Source of the DNA: Pseudooceanicola sp.
GTDB taxonomy: Bacteria; Pseudomonadota; Alphaproteobacteria; Rhodobacterales; Rhodobacteraceae
Direction: 5' to 3'
DNA: 64,000 bases
Assembly: GCF_029213205.1 (NCBI RefSeq)
Contig: NZ_JARGNH010000005.1
Location: 115,207-179,206 of the forward strand
Shown here: in pieces, positions 1-9,341 of the stretch
How positions within the stretch are numbered: position 1 is the stretch's first letter
Layout of the letters: each line of letters begins with the position of its first letter
Position numbers and translations under genes: made by a program
The notes under the pieces: generated by a model
What the model saw: only the letters and a program-made list of their open reading frames with translations
Databases searched by the model: none
What the model was told of the DNA's origin: nothing

Positions 1-1
1 G

Positions 2-175
2 ATGGAAGAGCGCAAGGTCGAGGATCCGACCGACCTGCTGGACGCCTATGCCGCAGCCGTGGACAAATACAAGAGCCTGCTGGAGGGCGTGGACCGCACC
101 GACGCCGCCGCTCTGCGCAAAATCGCGGATGCAGAGATCTATTCCAAGATCGACGTGACCACTTACGGGATGTGA
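2..175 (+). CDS. C-terminal end of a probable TRAP transporter substrate-binding protein (partial)
   Basis: The window opens inside a reading frame that runs 57 codons to a TGA. The visible tail (a helix-rich stretch, then EIYSKIDVTTYGM) resembles the C-terminus of DctP-type periplasmic solute-binding proteins, which often end in a D-x-x-x-Y-G motif. The frame has an ATG at base 2, but an internal Met is more likely than a true start because no ribosome-binding site is visible. If the call is right, this protein would capture an organic acid for a TRAP transporter whose other genes lie outside the window. The assignment rests on a short segment only. Confidence 0.5.
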   Translation: MEERKVEDPTDLLDAYAAAVDKYKSLLEGVDRTDAAALRKIADAEIYSKIDVTTYGM

Positions 176-195
176 TCCCTGCCACGGATTGAATG

Positions 196-232
196 GGGCC
201 GCGCCGGATATCCGACGCGGCCCTTTCTTGTT
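196..232. terminator. Rho-independent terminator between convergent genes
   Basis: An 8-bp GC stem (GGGCCGCG with CGCGGCCC) surrounds a palindromic CGGATATCCG core and is followed by TTTCTTGTTT. It lies between the end of the plus-strand TRAP tail and the end of the minus-strand hydrolase. The T-rich side serves the plus strand. Confidence 0.75.
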
Positions 233-241
233 TCGCGTTGC

Positions 242-1468
242 TCAGCCTGCCGTTCGGATGCGATCCAGAACCGGGCGCAGGTAGGTCAGGAACCTCGCGG
301 GGTTTTCGGACATCGGGAAATGCCCCATTTCCTTCATCACCGTCAGCTCGACCCCCAGCGTATTCGCCAGGGTGGTGCTGTCCTGCGGCGTGCAGGAATA
401 ATCGTATTCGCCAGTCAGCAGGTGGATCGGGCAGGCGCCGGTGTCGATCTTTGCAACCTCGTCGCGGAAATCCCCGTCAACCTTGTAGAACCACATATCG
501 CCGCGAAACACCCCCGGCCCACCCTGCATGTAATGCCAGCGGGTTTCGTCGCGGTGCATTTCGGGGCTTTGCGGGGCCATGAGGCCATAGGCGATGGCAC
601 CACAGACGCGGCCGCCATGCACATCCGCCCGGTCCAGCCATTGCGTGTCGTAATAGGGCGCCACATGGGCCGAGCTTTGCAGCCCGATCAATGCCCGGAA
701 CGCCTTTGGGTGGCGCTGGGCAAGGTGCAGCACGATCCGCCCCCCGATCGAGCATCCCATGACCACTGGCCGCTCCAGTTCCATTGCGGCGCAGAACGCC
801 ATGATCTGCGCGACATAGGCGTCCGAGGACAGCGTATAGGGCTGATCCACCGTGCCTGGCGCGGGCGAGGATTTGCCGTGGCGGGGCATGTCGAAGACCA
901 TGACCCGGAAATGGCGCGTCACCTCCGGGTCATTCAATACGGCGCGGTATTGGCGCCCGTCGCTGCCTGCGGTGTGCAGGCAGACCAGCGGAATGCCTTG
1001 TCCGGCCTCCTCCCAGTAAATCCGGTGGCTGACGCCTTCGACGGCGATATGGGCATAGCGCCCGGTGATCGGTTCGATCCGGGGGGTCGTGTCCATCTCG
1101 GTCGCCGGATGCGTGGTGGTCTCCCGCAGCGACTCGAACAGTTTCTTGACGTAGAGCAGGTTCGCCATCAGCGGATGCAGATCGCCTTCGAACCGGAGCA
1201 CACCGCGCCGCAGCAGCGCGATGATGTCATGATGCCCTGGACCAGGCACCGGCGCCAGCAATGCCGCCCATTCCGCGTCTGACGCTACGATCCGTGTCTG
1301 CCAGCTGGGCATGACAAACGGCCCCGGCGTTACCTCGGTGACGGCGCCCTGCCGGATCGTGACGCGATGGTCGGTTTCGCCGGCCGTCAGCATCAGGTCC
1401 CAGTCGAGCGTTGCCATTGCAGCCGCGGCGCTGTCCGGCCCGGCGGTTTCAGTCAGTCTCTCGAACAT
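242..1468 (-). CDS. Alpha/beta hydrolase with an N-terminal SCP2-like domain
   Basis: This 408-residue protein has two parts. Residues 1 to about 115 resemble a sterol-carrier (SCP2)-like domain. From about residue 135 on it is an alpha/beta hydrolase, with nucleophile elbow G-C-S240-I-G-G, an acid in the segment LLTGEYDYSC and a catalytic His in EMGHFP. It probably hydrolyses an ester or a C-C bond of a small organic substrate for the neighbouring aldehyde and acyl-CoA dehydrogenases. The start at 1468 (MFERL) is preferred over an in-frame ATG 24 bases upstream because GGGGAG sits six bases before it. It is divergent from the aldehyde dehydrogenase across a 170-bp spacer that should hold both promoters. 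The substrate is unknown. Confidence 0.75.
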   Translation of the reverse strand: MFERLTETAGPDSAAAAMATLDWDLMLTAGETDHRVTIRQGAVTEVTPGPFVMPSWQTRIVASDAEWAALLAPVPGPGHHDIIALLRRGVLRFEGDLHPLMANLLYVKKLFESLRETTTHPATEMDTTPRIEPITGRYAHIAVEGVSHRIYWEEAGQGIPLVCLHTAGSDGRQYRAVLNDPEVTRHFRVMVFDMPRHGKSSPAPGTVDQPYTLSSDAYVAQIMAFCAAMELERPVVMGCSIGGRIVLHLAQRHPKAFRALIGLQSSAHVAPYYDTQWLDRADVHGGRVCGAIAYGLMAPQSPEMHRDETRWHYMQGGPGVFRGDMWFYKVDGDFRDEVAKIDTGACPIHLLTGEYDYSCTPQDSTTLANTLGVELTVMKEMGHFPMSENPARFLTYLRPVLDRIRTAG

Positions 1469-1638
1469 GTGGATCTCCCCTTGTGGTTTCACGGCGATGC
1501 TACCCGCCCGACCAGCAGAGGAAAGAAGTCAACGCGCGGCCATGCCTAACCTGAAGTTCGCCATACCGGATCGCGGTTAAGTCGAACCTGACCAGCACCC
1601 GGGGCATTGTTCCGCCGAAGAAACCAGAAAGGCAGACT

Positions 1639-3093
1639 ATGACCAAACGCAGCGACGCGCATTCCCGCTATCCCGAGCCCGGCCAGATCATTGCTGGCGC
1701 ATGGCTGCCCACCGGCGACCGTCAAACCGGAGAGGTCATGGACCCCACGACCGGCACCGTGCTCGGCTCCTACGCCCAGGCCACGGATGCTGATATTGAC
1801 AAGGCGCTGGCGGCGGCAGCGTCAGGTTTTGCCATCTGGCGGGCGATGTCCGCCCATGCCCGTGGCCGAATCCTGCACGAGGTCGCCCGCACCATGCGTG
1901 ATCGGCGCGAGGCATTGGCTGAACTGGTGACCCTGGAGCTGGGCAAACCCTGGGCCGAGGCCCTGGGCGAGGTCGAGCAGGCCGCCGGGATGTGGGAATG
2001 GGCCGCCGAAGAGGGCAAACGCGCCTATGGCCGAATCATCCCGTCGCGCGAGGATGGTGGTCGGCAGATGGTGCTGGTCGAGCCGCTTGGTCCGATTGCC
2101 GCCTTCGGGTCGTGGAATGCGCCGCTGATCACGCCGTCGCGCAAGATGGCCGGGGCGCTTGGTGCCGGATGCTCGATTGTCCTGAAGGCGTCGGAGGAGG
2201 TTCCGGCCTGCGCCCTCGCCATCGGGCGGATCGCCATCGACTGCGGGTTGCCCGAAGGCGCGCTGTCGATCCTGACCGGGGATGCGGTGCATATTTCCGA
2301 CCGGCTGCTGGACGCGCCGCAGATCAAGGGCATCAGCTTCACCGGCTCGACCCGGATCGGCAAGATTCTGGCCGCGAAGGCGGTCAGCCAGATGAAACGC
2401 CCGATCATGGAACTTGGGGGCCATGCGCCGGTGCTGATCTTTGATGATGTCGATGTCGAGGCGCTGGCGAAGACCGCCGTGGCGGCGAAGTTCCGCAATT
2501 CCGGTCAGATCTGCATCTGCCCCACCCGGTTCCTTGTGCAGCGTGGCGTTTACGCCGCCTTTACCGAGGCACTGACGGATCTGGCGAAAGACCATACGCT
2601 GGGGGATGGATTTGACGAAAACGTCAAGATGGGCCCGGTGATCGATCCTCGCCGCATCGCCTCGATGGATGACTTCATTACCGACGCCAAGACGCGGGGT
2701 CTGAAGGTCACCACCGGCGGCAATCGGCTGGACCGCGAGGGGTTCTTCTATGCGCCGACCGTCATCGCCGATGTGACGCCGGATGCGCTGGTCGCCAATG
2801 TCGAACCCTTCGGCCCGATCGCCGCGCTTGCGCCGTTTGATACCTATGACGAAGCCATCGCCCAGGCCAACTGCCTGCCCTTCGCCTTGGCCGCCTATGT
2901 GCATTCCGAAAACGTCCACACGATCCACAAGGCGGTCAATGACGTTCAGGCGGGCAGCGTCATCTGCAACGGCTGGCGGGTCTCATTGCCCGAAACGCCG
3001 TTCGGCGGGGTCAAGGACAGCGGGTTGTTCCAGGAAGGCGGGATCGAGGGCCTGCGTGCGTTCCAGAACGTCAAGTTCGCCTATGTCGCCTGA
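1639..3093 (+). CDS. NAD(P)-dependent aldehyde dehydrogenase
   Basis: A 484-residue ALDH-superfamily enzyme that oxidises an aldehyde to the acid using NAD(P)+. The fold markers are in order: the cofactor-binding segment FTGSTRIGK, the general base Glu258 in ELGGHAP and the nucleophile Cys292 in FRNSGQICIC, at the family's usual spacing. GAAAGG lies nine bases before the ATG. Its last 13 bases overlap the end of the convergent LysR gene. Set between a hydrolase and an acyl-CoA cluster, it plausibly converts a hydrolysis product to a carboxylic acid that the NDP-forming synthetase then activates. The exact aldehyde cannot be read from sequence. Confidence 0.9.
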   Translation: MTKRSDAHSRYPEPGQIIAGAWLPTGDRQTGEVMDPTTGTVLGSYAQATDADIDKALAAAASGFAIWRAMSAHARGRILHEVARTMRDRREALAELVTLELGKPWAEALGEVEQAAGMWEWAAEEGKRAYGRIIPSREDGGRQMVLVEPLGPIAAFGSWNAPLITPSRKMAGALGAGCSIVLKASEEVPACALAIGRIAIDCGLPEGALSILTGDAVHISDRLLDAPQIKGISFTGSTRIGKILAAKAVSQMKRPIMELGGHAPVLIFDDVDVEALAKTAVAAKFRNSGQICICPTRFLVQRGVYAAFTEALTDLAKDHTLGDGFDENVKMGPVIDPRRIASMDDFITDAKTRGLKVTTGGNRLDREGFFYAPTVIADVTPDALVANVEPFGPIAALAPFDTYDEAIAQANCLPFALAAYVHSENVHTIHKAVNDVQAGSVICNGWRVSLPETPFGGVKDSGLFQEGGIEGLRAFQNVKFAYVA

Positions 3094-4022
3094 CCGGCCT
3101 TGACGCGCCGGGATTGCCGAAAGAATTCCGGCGCTTCGCCGGACTGGACCAGCAGCCAGTCGATGAAGTGCCGGGTCTTGGTGCTGACCGAGGTCATTGT
3201 CGGCCAGATGGCATAAAAGGCCGCGCCAGTGACATGTGGTTTCTTGAGCGGTCGGACAAGTTCGCCTGCCGCGAGTTCGCTCTCGAGCAGGTCAAGCTGG
3301 CCGACGGCCAGGCCAAAGCCACGGCGGGTCGCGGAATAGGTCAGCAGGGAGGTGTCGAATTCCATCCCCTCCAGCGCATTGATTTCGGCGCCTGCCGCCT
3401 CGGCCCAGAGCTCCCATTCCCGGCGGCGATATTTGGAATGCAGCAGATCCGCACCCTCAAGATCCGAGACGGTGTTGATCGGCCCGTGGCGTTCCAGGTA
3501 ATCGGGGCTGCAGACCACATCCACGACCTCCTCGAACAGCTTGCGCGCCTTGGCGTCCTTCCAGGCGCCATGGCCCAGCTGCAGCGCGACATCCAGATGG
3601 GTGCCGCGAAAATCCAGCGGCAGCACCGATGTATCCAGCCGGATCCGGTAGTCCGGGAAATCCTGCATGAACAGGCGCAGGCGGGGGAACAGCCAGTGAT
3701 GCGCGAAGGTTGGGTAGATCCGCAGATTGATGGTGTTCTCGCGCTCGTTCGACAGAACACGGCGGGTGGCCATCTCGATCTGGTCGAACAGCCCCGCCAC
3801 CTCCTGTCCGAAGGCGCGCCCCGCCTCGGTCAGCCGCACCGAGCGGGCGCCGCGTTCAAACAATTGCATGCCCAGATAACGTTCTAGAATCGAGATCTGG
3901 CGGCTGATCGCCACCTGACTTACCCCCATCTCCTGCGCAGCCGCAGTGAATGTGCGCTGGCGCGAGGCCACCGCAAAGGCTCTGAGCGGGTTGAGCGGAA
4001 GGTTCTTGTAACGCTGATCCAT
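3081..4022 (-). CDS. LysR-family transcriptional regulator
   Basis: A 313-residue LysR-type regulator. A winged helix-turn-helix occupies about residues 10-70 (LNPLRAFAVASRQRTFTAAA, then VSQVAISRQI), followed by a periplasmic-binding-protein-like effector domain to the C-terminus. The N-terminus is of the GcvA type. It is transcribed away from the acyl-CoA dehydrogenase across a 96-bp gap, the classic arrangement for a LysR protein controlling a divergent operon. It is therefore the likely activator of the acyl-CoA dehydrogenase, synthetase and MmgE/PrpD genes. The effector is unknown, possibly the substrate acid or its CoA ester. Confidence 0.88.
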   Translation of the reverse strand: MDQRYKNLPLNPLRAFAVASRQRTFTAAAQEMGVSQVAISRQISILERYLGMQLFERGARSVRLTEAGRAFGQEVAGLFDQIEMATRRVLSNERENTINLRIYPTFAHHWLFPRLRLFMQDFPDYRIRLDTSVLPLDFRGTHLDVALQLGHGAWKDAKARKLFEEVVDVVCSPDYLERHGPINTVSDLEGADLLHSKYRRREWELWAEAAGAEINALEGMEFDTSLLTYSATRRGFGLAVGQLDLLESELAAGELVRPLKKPHVTGAAFYAIWPTMTSVSTKTRHFIDWLLVQSGEAPEFFRQSRRVKAGQAT

Positions 4023-4031
4023 AAACGATGG

Positions 4032-4048
4032 TTGTCCTTATCCGACAA
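4032..4048. promoter_or_regulatory. Candidate LysR operator
   Basis: A perfect 5-bp inverted repeat, TTGTC-N7-GACAA, lies in the short divergent region between the LysR gene and the acyl-CoA dehydrogenase. It begins ten bases upstream of the LysR start codon. LysR boxes are usually interrupted palindromes of about this size. The assignment is by position and symmetry only. Confidence 0.35.
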
Positions 4049-4118
4049 ATGCGTGGGGCAAAGCTGAGCGCAAGTCAGTGTAACGTCGTGCCAAGCGACA
4101 GGAAAGGACCCTCCCGGC

Positions 4119-5285
4119 ATGGATTTCAATCTCAGTGACGACCAGCAGATGTTCTACGACACGGTGCGCCGGTTTGCCGAAAAGGAGCTGGCCGCAGATG
4201 CCGCCAAGCGCGCGATGCAACCGCAATTCCCGCATGACATCGCGCGTCGCGCGGCCGAACTGGGCCTGATCGGGATCACCTTTGACGAAAAAGACGGCGG
4301 CGCCGGTGGCTCGCTGATCGAGGCGATCCTGGCCATTCAGGGTGTCGCCCTGTCCTGTCCGCGTAGCGCCGACGTGGTGCAGGCCGGCAATTTCGGCCCG
4401 ATCCGCACCTTTTACGAATACGCCACCCCGGCGCAGAAAGAGAAATATCTCAAGCCGCTGATGACTGGCGACGCGGTGATCTCGCTCGGCATGTCCGAAC
4501 CCGGAGCGGGCTCGGCGGTGACGGAATTGACCACCTCGGCGGTGCAGGACGGCGATCACTACATCATCAACGGCACCAAGGTCTTTGGCACCCACAGCCC
4601 CGAGGCCGACCTTTACCTTATCTATGTTCGCTTTGGCCCCGGCACCGGCGGCATCGGATCTGTGCTGATCGAAAAGGGCACGCCGGGCCTGATCGTCGGC
4701 AAACCGACCTCCTTCATGAACGGCGAGCAATGGGCGCAGGTCTATTTCGAGGATTGCCGCATCCACAAGGATGACGTCCTGCTGGGACCGGGTGGGTTCA
4801 AGAAGCAGATCTCGGGATTCAACGTCGAACGGCTGGGCAACTCGTCCCGCGCCGTGTCGGTCGGCCGCCATGCCTTCAATGTTGCCCGCGAGCATGCGTT
4901 GACCCGCAAGCAGTTTGGCCGCGCCCTGTGTGAGTTCCAGGGCCTGCAATGGAAATTCGCCGAGATGGAGCTGAGGCTGACCTCGGCGCAATTGATGCTG
5001 ATGCGCGCCGCCGCGAATGCCAAGGACGGCTTGCCCTCGGCGCAGGACACCGCCCTGGCAAAACTCGCCTGTAACGAGGCCGGCTGGTTCGCCGCCAACG
5101 AAGCCTTGCAGATCATGGGCGGGCTCGGGTTTTCCGAGGACAGCACTGTGCAATATTGTCTGCGCCGTACCCGTGGTTGGATGATCGCCGGGGGATCCAC
5201 CGAGATCCTCAAGAACCGCATCGCCGAGGGCATTTTCGAGCGCCGCTTCGCGCAGCGCGCCCCCGAAGCGACGGCAGCGGGATAA
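4119..5285 (+). CDS. Acyl-CoA dehydrogenase
   Basis: A 388-residue FAD acyl-CoA dehydrogenase of normal family length that introduces an alpha-beta double bond into an acyl-CoA. The FAD and substrate loops are recognisable (SLGMSEPGAGS, then VERLGNSSRAVSVG). At the C-terminus the usual catalytic Glu of the MCAD type (in YEGT) is a Gly in IAGGSTEI. A Glu is present at residue 237 (NVERL), where isovaleryl-CoA-type enzymes carry their base. This hints at a branched or unusual acyl chain. It is the first gene of a transcription unit with the NDP-forming synthetase nine bases downstream, and is probably controlled by the divergent LysR protein. Confidence 0.88.
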   Translation: MDFNLSDDQQMFYDTVRRFAEKELAADAAKRAMQPQFPHDIARRAAELGLIGITFDEKDGGAGGSLIEAILAIQGVALSCPRSADVVQAGNFGPIRTFYEYATPAQKEKYLKPLMTGDAVISLGMSEPGAGSAVTELTTSAVQDGDHYIINGTKVFGTHSPEADLYLIYVRFGPGTGGIGSVLIEKGTPGLIVGKPTSFMNGEQWAQVYFEDCRIHKDDVLLGPGGFKKQISGFNVERLGNSSRAVSVGRHAFNVAREHALTRKQFGRALCEFQGLQWKFAEMELRLTSAQLMLMRAAANAKDGLPSAQDTALAKLACNEAGWFAANEALQIMGGLGFSEDSTVQYCLRRTRGWMIAGGSTEILKNRIAEGIFERRFAQRAPEATAAG

Positions 5286-5294
5286 GGTTCTGAC

Positions 5295-7388
5295 ATGACA
5301 AATCCCTTGCTCGAAGCGCTTCTGCGCCCTGCCACCGTCGCGCTTGTCGGGGCCTCTGACAATGTCGCGCGCCTGACCTCGCGCCCGCAACGGTTTCTTG
5401 CGCAGCATGGTTTCAAGGGCCGCGTTGTCCCGGTAAACCCGGGTCGCGACACCGTGCTCGGCGTGCCCGCCGTCAAATCGGTGCGCGACATCGAGGGCCC
5501 GATCGATCATGCCTATATTCTGCTGGATGCCGAATTGGGCATGGCGGCGCTGGACGATTGCGCTGCGAAGGGGGTCAAGGTCGTCTCGATGCTGGCCGAC
5601 GGCTTTGCCGAGGCCGGCCCCGAGGGCCGCGCCCGGCAGGACCGGATCACCGCTGTCGCGCAAGAGGCCGGGATTCTGCTGATCGGTCCGAATTCTACCG
5701 GCGTGGTGAATGTGGGTTCGGGTTTTTCCTGCACTTCGAATGCCGCTTTTGCCGCCGAGACACTGCTGCCTGGCCGCACTGCCGTGCTGTCGCAATCCGG
5801 TTCGATGATCGGCATGCTGGGCTCGCGTGGGGCGGCTCGGGGCGTCGGCTTTTCATCGATGATTTCGGTCGGGAACGAGGCCGGGGCCAATGTCGGCACC
5901 CTGGGCCAGCTTCTGCTGGACGATCCTGAAACCGACGCTTTTGCCCTGTTCCTGGAAACGGTGCGTGACACCGCCGCGCTGTCGACCTTTGCCCGTGCCG
6001 CCCATGCGCGCGGCAAACCCATCGTCGCCTACATGATCGGCCAATCCGCCGAGGGTCAGGCGCTGGCCGTTTCACATACCGGCGCATTGACCGGATCGAC
6101 CGAGGCGGTCGGGGCGCTGCTCGATAGTCTCGGCATCGCGCAGGTTGGTAACCTCGATGCGTTGATCGACGCCCCCGGCGCTATGGCGCGCGCCCAGATC
6201 CGGCCCGAACGTCCGCGCTCGGTCACCGTGCTCTCTACCACTGGCGGCGGCGGGGCGACGGTGCTCGACCAGATCAGCGCCCGTGGCATCGCCATCGCCG
6301 GATGCAGCGATGCAGCCCGGTCCGTCCTGGAACCGCAAGGCATTCCCCTGGGCCATGGCAAGCTGGTCGACGTCACCATGGCCGGGACGAATTATGCCTC
6401 GATGCGCGCCGTGGTTGAGACGTTGATGACCGACCCCGACACTGGCATGCTGGTCGTTGCCGTCGGATCCTCGGCGCAGTTCAACCCCGAACTCGCGGTG
6501 AAACCCATCCTCGACGCCCTTGCTGCCGCGCCCGAGGGCGCCGCGCCGGTCGTCGTCGTTCCCTTGCCCCATGCGCCGGAAAGCCTTGCCCTGCTGTCAG
6601 CAGGCGGGGTTGCGGCCTTTGGGTCGGTCGAAAGCGCGGCGGAGGGCGTTGCATCGATGATGCGTGCCCGTCCACCCGCGCCGCCGGTGACAGAGGTCCT
6701 CCCGTCCTCTGTCACCGGTCTCCTGGCTCAGGCGGCGTCCGGGGTGCTGGATGAGGTCACGTCGGCTCAGCTATACGCCGCGCTTGGCGTCAACGGCCCC
6801 CGCGCCGTGGTCCTGGAACCGGATGCTGCCGGGCCGGGCGATCTGCCATTTGCCTATCCGGTCGTTGCCAAGCTGGTGTCGCCCGATCTGCCGCACAAAA
6901 CCGAGGCCGGTGCGATCGCGGTCAGTTTGGCGGATGCCGCCGCCGTGTCCGCTGCCATCGCGCGGATGAAAGCCTCGGCCGAAGGTCACGCCCCGGGCTA
7001 TTGTCTGAAAGGTATCTTGATACAGGAAATGTGTGTGGGCCTTGGCGAAGCCCTGATCGGCGTGACCCGTGATCCATTGGTCGGCCCGGTGGTGACTCTG
7101 GCCGCTGGTGGCGTGATGACCGAGATCTATCGCGACAGCAGCGTTCGTCCGGCCCCGGTGTCCCTGGACATCGCACGCGAAATGGTTGGTGACATCAACG
7201 GTTTCGCCCCGCTGCGCGGGTATCGCGGCCTGCCGCCCGGCGATCTTGAGGCGCTGGCGCAGGCCGTCGCCCGGGTGTCGCTGCTTGCCATAAATGACCG
7301 CGTGCAGGAGGCCGAGATCAACCCGGTGCTTATCCGTGCAGAGGGTCAAGGTACGGTCTTGCTCGACGCGCTGATCAAGATCGGATGA
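5295..7388 (+). CDS. NDP-forming acyl-CoA synthetase (acetate-CoA ligase family)
   Basis: A 697-residue fused synthetase that forms an acyl-CoA from a carboxylate, CoA and ATP through a phosphohistidine intermediate. Domain order is an N-terminal CoA-binding Rossmann domain (residues 1 to about 130, beginning PATVALVGASDN), succinyl-CoA-ligase-like domains (about 145-450), and an ATP-grasp domain (about 480-697) carrying PVVAKLVSPDLPHKTEAGA. It follows the acyl-CoA dehydrogenase by nine bases and is clearly co-transcribed. Its likely job is to activate the acid that the dehydrogenase then oxidises. A paralogue with the same domain order lies at 51692. The substrate acid is not identifiable from sequence. 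Confidence 0.87.
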   Translation: MTNPLLEALLRPATVALVGASDNVARLTSRPQRFLAQHGFKGRVVPVNPGRDTVLGVPAVKSVRDIEGPIDHAYILLDAELGMAALDDCAAKGVKVVSMLADGFAEAGPEGRARQDRITAVAQEAGILLIGPNSTGVVNVGSGFSCTSNAAFAAETLLPGRTAVLSQSGSMIGMLGSRGAARGVGFSSMISVGNEAGANVGTLGQLLLDDPETDAFALFLETVRDTAALSTFARAAHARGKPIVAYMIGQSAEGQALAVSHTGALTGSTEAVGALLDSLGIAQVGNLDALIDAPGAMARAQIRPERPRSVTVLSTTGGGGATVLDQISARGIAIAGCSDAARSVLEPQGIPLGHGKLVDVTMAGTNYASMRAVVETLMTDPDTGMLVVAVGSSAQFNPELAVKPILDALAAAPEGAAPVVVVPLPHAPESLALLSAGGVAAFGSVESAAEGVASMMRARPPAPPVTEVLPSSVTGLLAQAASGVLDEVTSAQLYAALGVNGPRAVVLEPDAAGPGDLPFAYPVVAKLVSPDLPHKTEAGAIAVSLADAAAVSAAIARMKASAEGHAPGYCLKGILIQEMCVGLGEALIGVTRDPLVGPVVTLAAGGVMTEIYRDSSVRPAPVSLDIAREMVGDINGFAPLRGYRGLPPGDLEALAQAVARVSLLAINDRVQEAEINPVLIRAEGQGTVLLDALIKIG

Positions 7389-7479
7389 TCTAATCGGGGT
7401 ATTGTGACGCCATTGATCGATACAACAGCCGGTTCGATGTGACATCAACGATCCAGGGAAATTTGACGAGGTCTTAGTG

Positions 7480-8871
7480 ATGCCTACAACAGCCAACAAT
7501 GGTTCGACGCCGCCGCTGCCCACCACGGTCTCCGGGGCCTGCGCACAGCTTGCAATAGAGCAACGCGCGGGAAACCAGCCGCAAGAGGTGCTTCATGCCG
7601 CCAAGCGCTGCGTCATTGATTGGTTTGCCGCCACGTTTCCCGGATCGGTCGACAAGCCCGCAAAGGCGCTGGAAAGTGGATTGACGGATGAGATCGGCCA
7701 TGGCGGGGCCTATACGCTTTCCGGCCTCAAGGCGCCGATGCGCACCGCGGCCCTGATCAACGGTATCGCGTCGCATTCGGTTGAATTTGACGACATCTTT
7801 GCCCCCGCGATCTATCACCCCGGCAGTCCGGTGATCGCGGCCGCTCTCGCTTCGGCTCAGGGATTGAATTGCAGCGGGCGCGACTTTCTGAACGCGGTGA
7901 TCGCGGGCTACGAGGTCTCGACACGGATCGGTGAATGTATGGGGCCGGATCACTATCGGTTCTGGCACAACACCGGCACCATCGGCACCATTGGGGCGAC
8001 AAGTGCGGTCGCCATGTTGCATTGCCTGGACTCATCTCGAATGCAGCATGCGATTTCCACCTGCGTCACCATGGCCGCAGGTCTTCAAGCGGCGTTTCGT
8101 GGCAATTCCGACATCAAACCGTTGCACGCCGGCCATGCCGCAGATGCCGCGCATATCGCGGTCGCTCTGGCACGGGGCGGGGTGCTTGCGCCTGCCGATA
8201 TTTTTGAAAGCGATGTCGGCTTTGGTGCGGCCATGGCCGGACATGTCGATTGGAGCACGATCCTCGCGCCCGACCAAAGCTACAACATCACCCGCATGAG
8301 CGTGAAGAACCATGGCTGCTGTGGCCATATCTTTCCAGCCCTGGACGGTGCGTTGGCATTGCAGGACCGCCACGGATTTGCAGCGTCGGACATCGACTCG
8401 ATCGCGGTTGGTGGCTATTCGGCCACTGTGAACGTCACCGGCAACCAGATCGCGGATACGCCGGGCGCCGCAAAGTTCTGCCTGCCGTTCATCGTCGCCA
8501 GCGGGTTGGTGCATGGCAGCATCCGTCTGGATGCCTATTCTGACGCGCGGTTGAGCGATCCGGTCGTGCGGCAATTGATGCCACGCATTTCGGTGCAACT
8601 TGACCCGGAAATCGATGCGCTGTTCCCGCATCAACGTGCCGCCAATGTCACGATCACGCTGAACGACGGCACCGTGCTGCATCACCTGCAACCGCATCGC
8701 ATCGGCGATTCGGAACTGCCGCTCAGCGATCAGCAGCTGATGGAAAAGTACCACGAGCTGGCGGCGACCGTTACCGACCGTCCGCGCGCGCAGCAGCTGC
8801 TTGACCGGCTCTGGTTGCTTGAAAGCGCCGCCGATCTCGGCTTTGTCCAGGGCATCCTGCACGGCAGCTGA
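7480..8871 (+). CDS. MmgE/PrpD family protein
   Basis: A 463-residue member of the MmgE/PrpD family, which includes 2-methylcitrate dehydratase and cis-aconitate decarboxylase. Family signatures are visible: SHSVEFDDIFAPAIYHPGSP near residue 95, the GYEVSTRIGE helix and the HAGHAADAAHIA segment. It probably catalyses a dehydration, decarboxylation or epimerisation of a polycarboxylic acid. The ATG at 7480 is preferred to an adjacent GTG at 7477 because GAGG ends nine bases before it. It is 91 bases downstream of the synthetase and may share its transcript. Many MmgE/PrpD paralogues have no known reaction, so a specific enzyme name is not justified. Confidence 0.82.
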   Translation: MPTTANNGSTPPLPTTVSGACAQLAIEQRAGNQPQEVLHAAKRCVIDWFAATFPGSVDKPAKALESGLTDEIGHGGAYTLSGLKAPMRTAALINGIASHSVEFDDIFAPAIYHPGSPVIAAALASAQGLNCSGRDFLNAVIAGYEVSTRIGECMGPDHYRFWHNTGTIGTIGATSAVAMLHCLDSSRMQHAISTCVTMAAGLQAAFRGNSDIKPLHAGHAADAAHIAVALARGGVLAPADIFESDVGFGAAMAGHVDWSTILAPDQSYNITRMSVKNHGCCGHIFPALDGALALQDRHGFAASDIDSIAVGGYSATVNVTGNQIADTPGAAKFCLPFIVASGLVHGSIRLDAYSDARLSDPVVRQLMPRISVQLDPEIDALFPHQRAANVTITLNDGTVLHHLQPHRIGDSELPLSDQQLMEKYHELAATVTDRPRAQQLLDRLWLLESAADLGFVQGILHGS

Positions 8872-9115
8872 GATCAGATTGTCCCTGCGGACGAATCGAC
8901 ACCCAGCGCCGTTGCGCATTGCCTGAACAGAGGGCCGGGTTTCGGTGCTGATGCGCAGGGATCTCCCGTCCCTTCGCGCGGCAAGCTGTGCTTGCACTGA
9001 AGTCGCCATCAGGCTGAGGCAAGCCGACACCGGGCCACAGCAACGTGGATGGCGTCATCATCGAGATCTGTTGAGACTGCTCTGGTGCAGAAACAAGATT
9101 TTTCTTGGGAAAATT

Positions 9116-9192
9116 TGGTAGCGGAGGAGGGACTTGAACCCCCGACACGCGGATTATGATTCCGCTGCTCTAACCAACTGAGCTACTCCGCC
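9116..9192 (-). tRNA. tRNA-Met (anticodon CAT)
   Basis: A 77-base cloverleaf on the minus strand: acceptor GGCGGAG pairing with CTCCGCT, D-arm GCTCAGTTGGTTAGAGC, anticodon stem GCGGA/TCCGC with loop ATCATAA (anticodon CAT), T-arm with GGTTCAAGTCC, and an encoded CCA. It lacks initiator features (the first acceptor pair is a G-U match, not the C-A mismatch of tRNA-fMet), so it is an elongator tRNA-Met. A lysidine-modified Ile tRNA is a less likely alternative. The 244 bp between its 3' end and the MmgE/PrpD gene hold no recognisable gene. Confidence 0.93.
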
Positions 9193-9341
9193 AAGCGATG
9201 CGTCGGATATGCCAACCACCCTGAGGCGTCAAGCGGAAATGGCGCAATGCCGGCCGGGCAAGCGTGGTTGCGCGGCTTCGGTGAAACCGTCAGCCTGGAC
9301 TCGCGCGGGTGAGGGCGCTGATGCGAGGATGGGGGTGGGCG

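Noticed and set aside
4038..5795. A 585-codon minus-strand frame opposite the acyl-CoA dehydrogenase and synthetase
   Set aside because: Antisense shadow; it runs across two unrelated plus-strand genes.
8872..9115. An integration site at tRNA-Met for the left-hand catabolic cluster
   Set aside because: The tRNA 3' end faces the cluster, but there is no integrase, no direct repeat of the tRNA end, and no shift in base composition.
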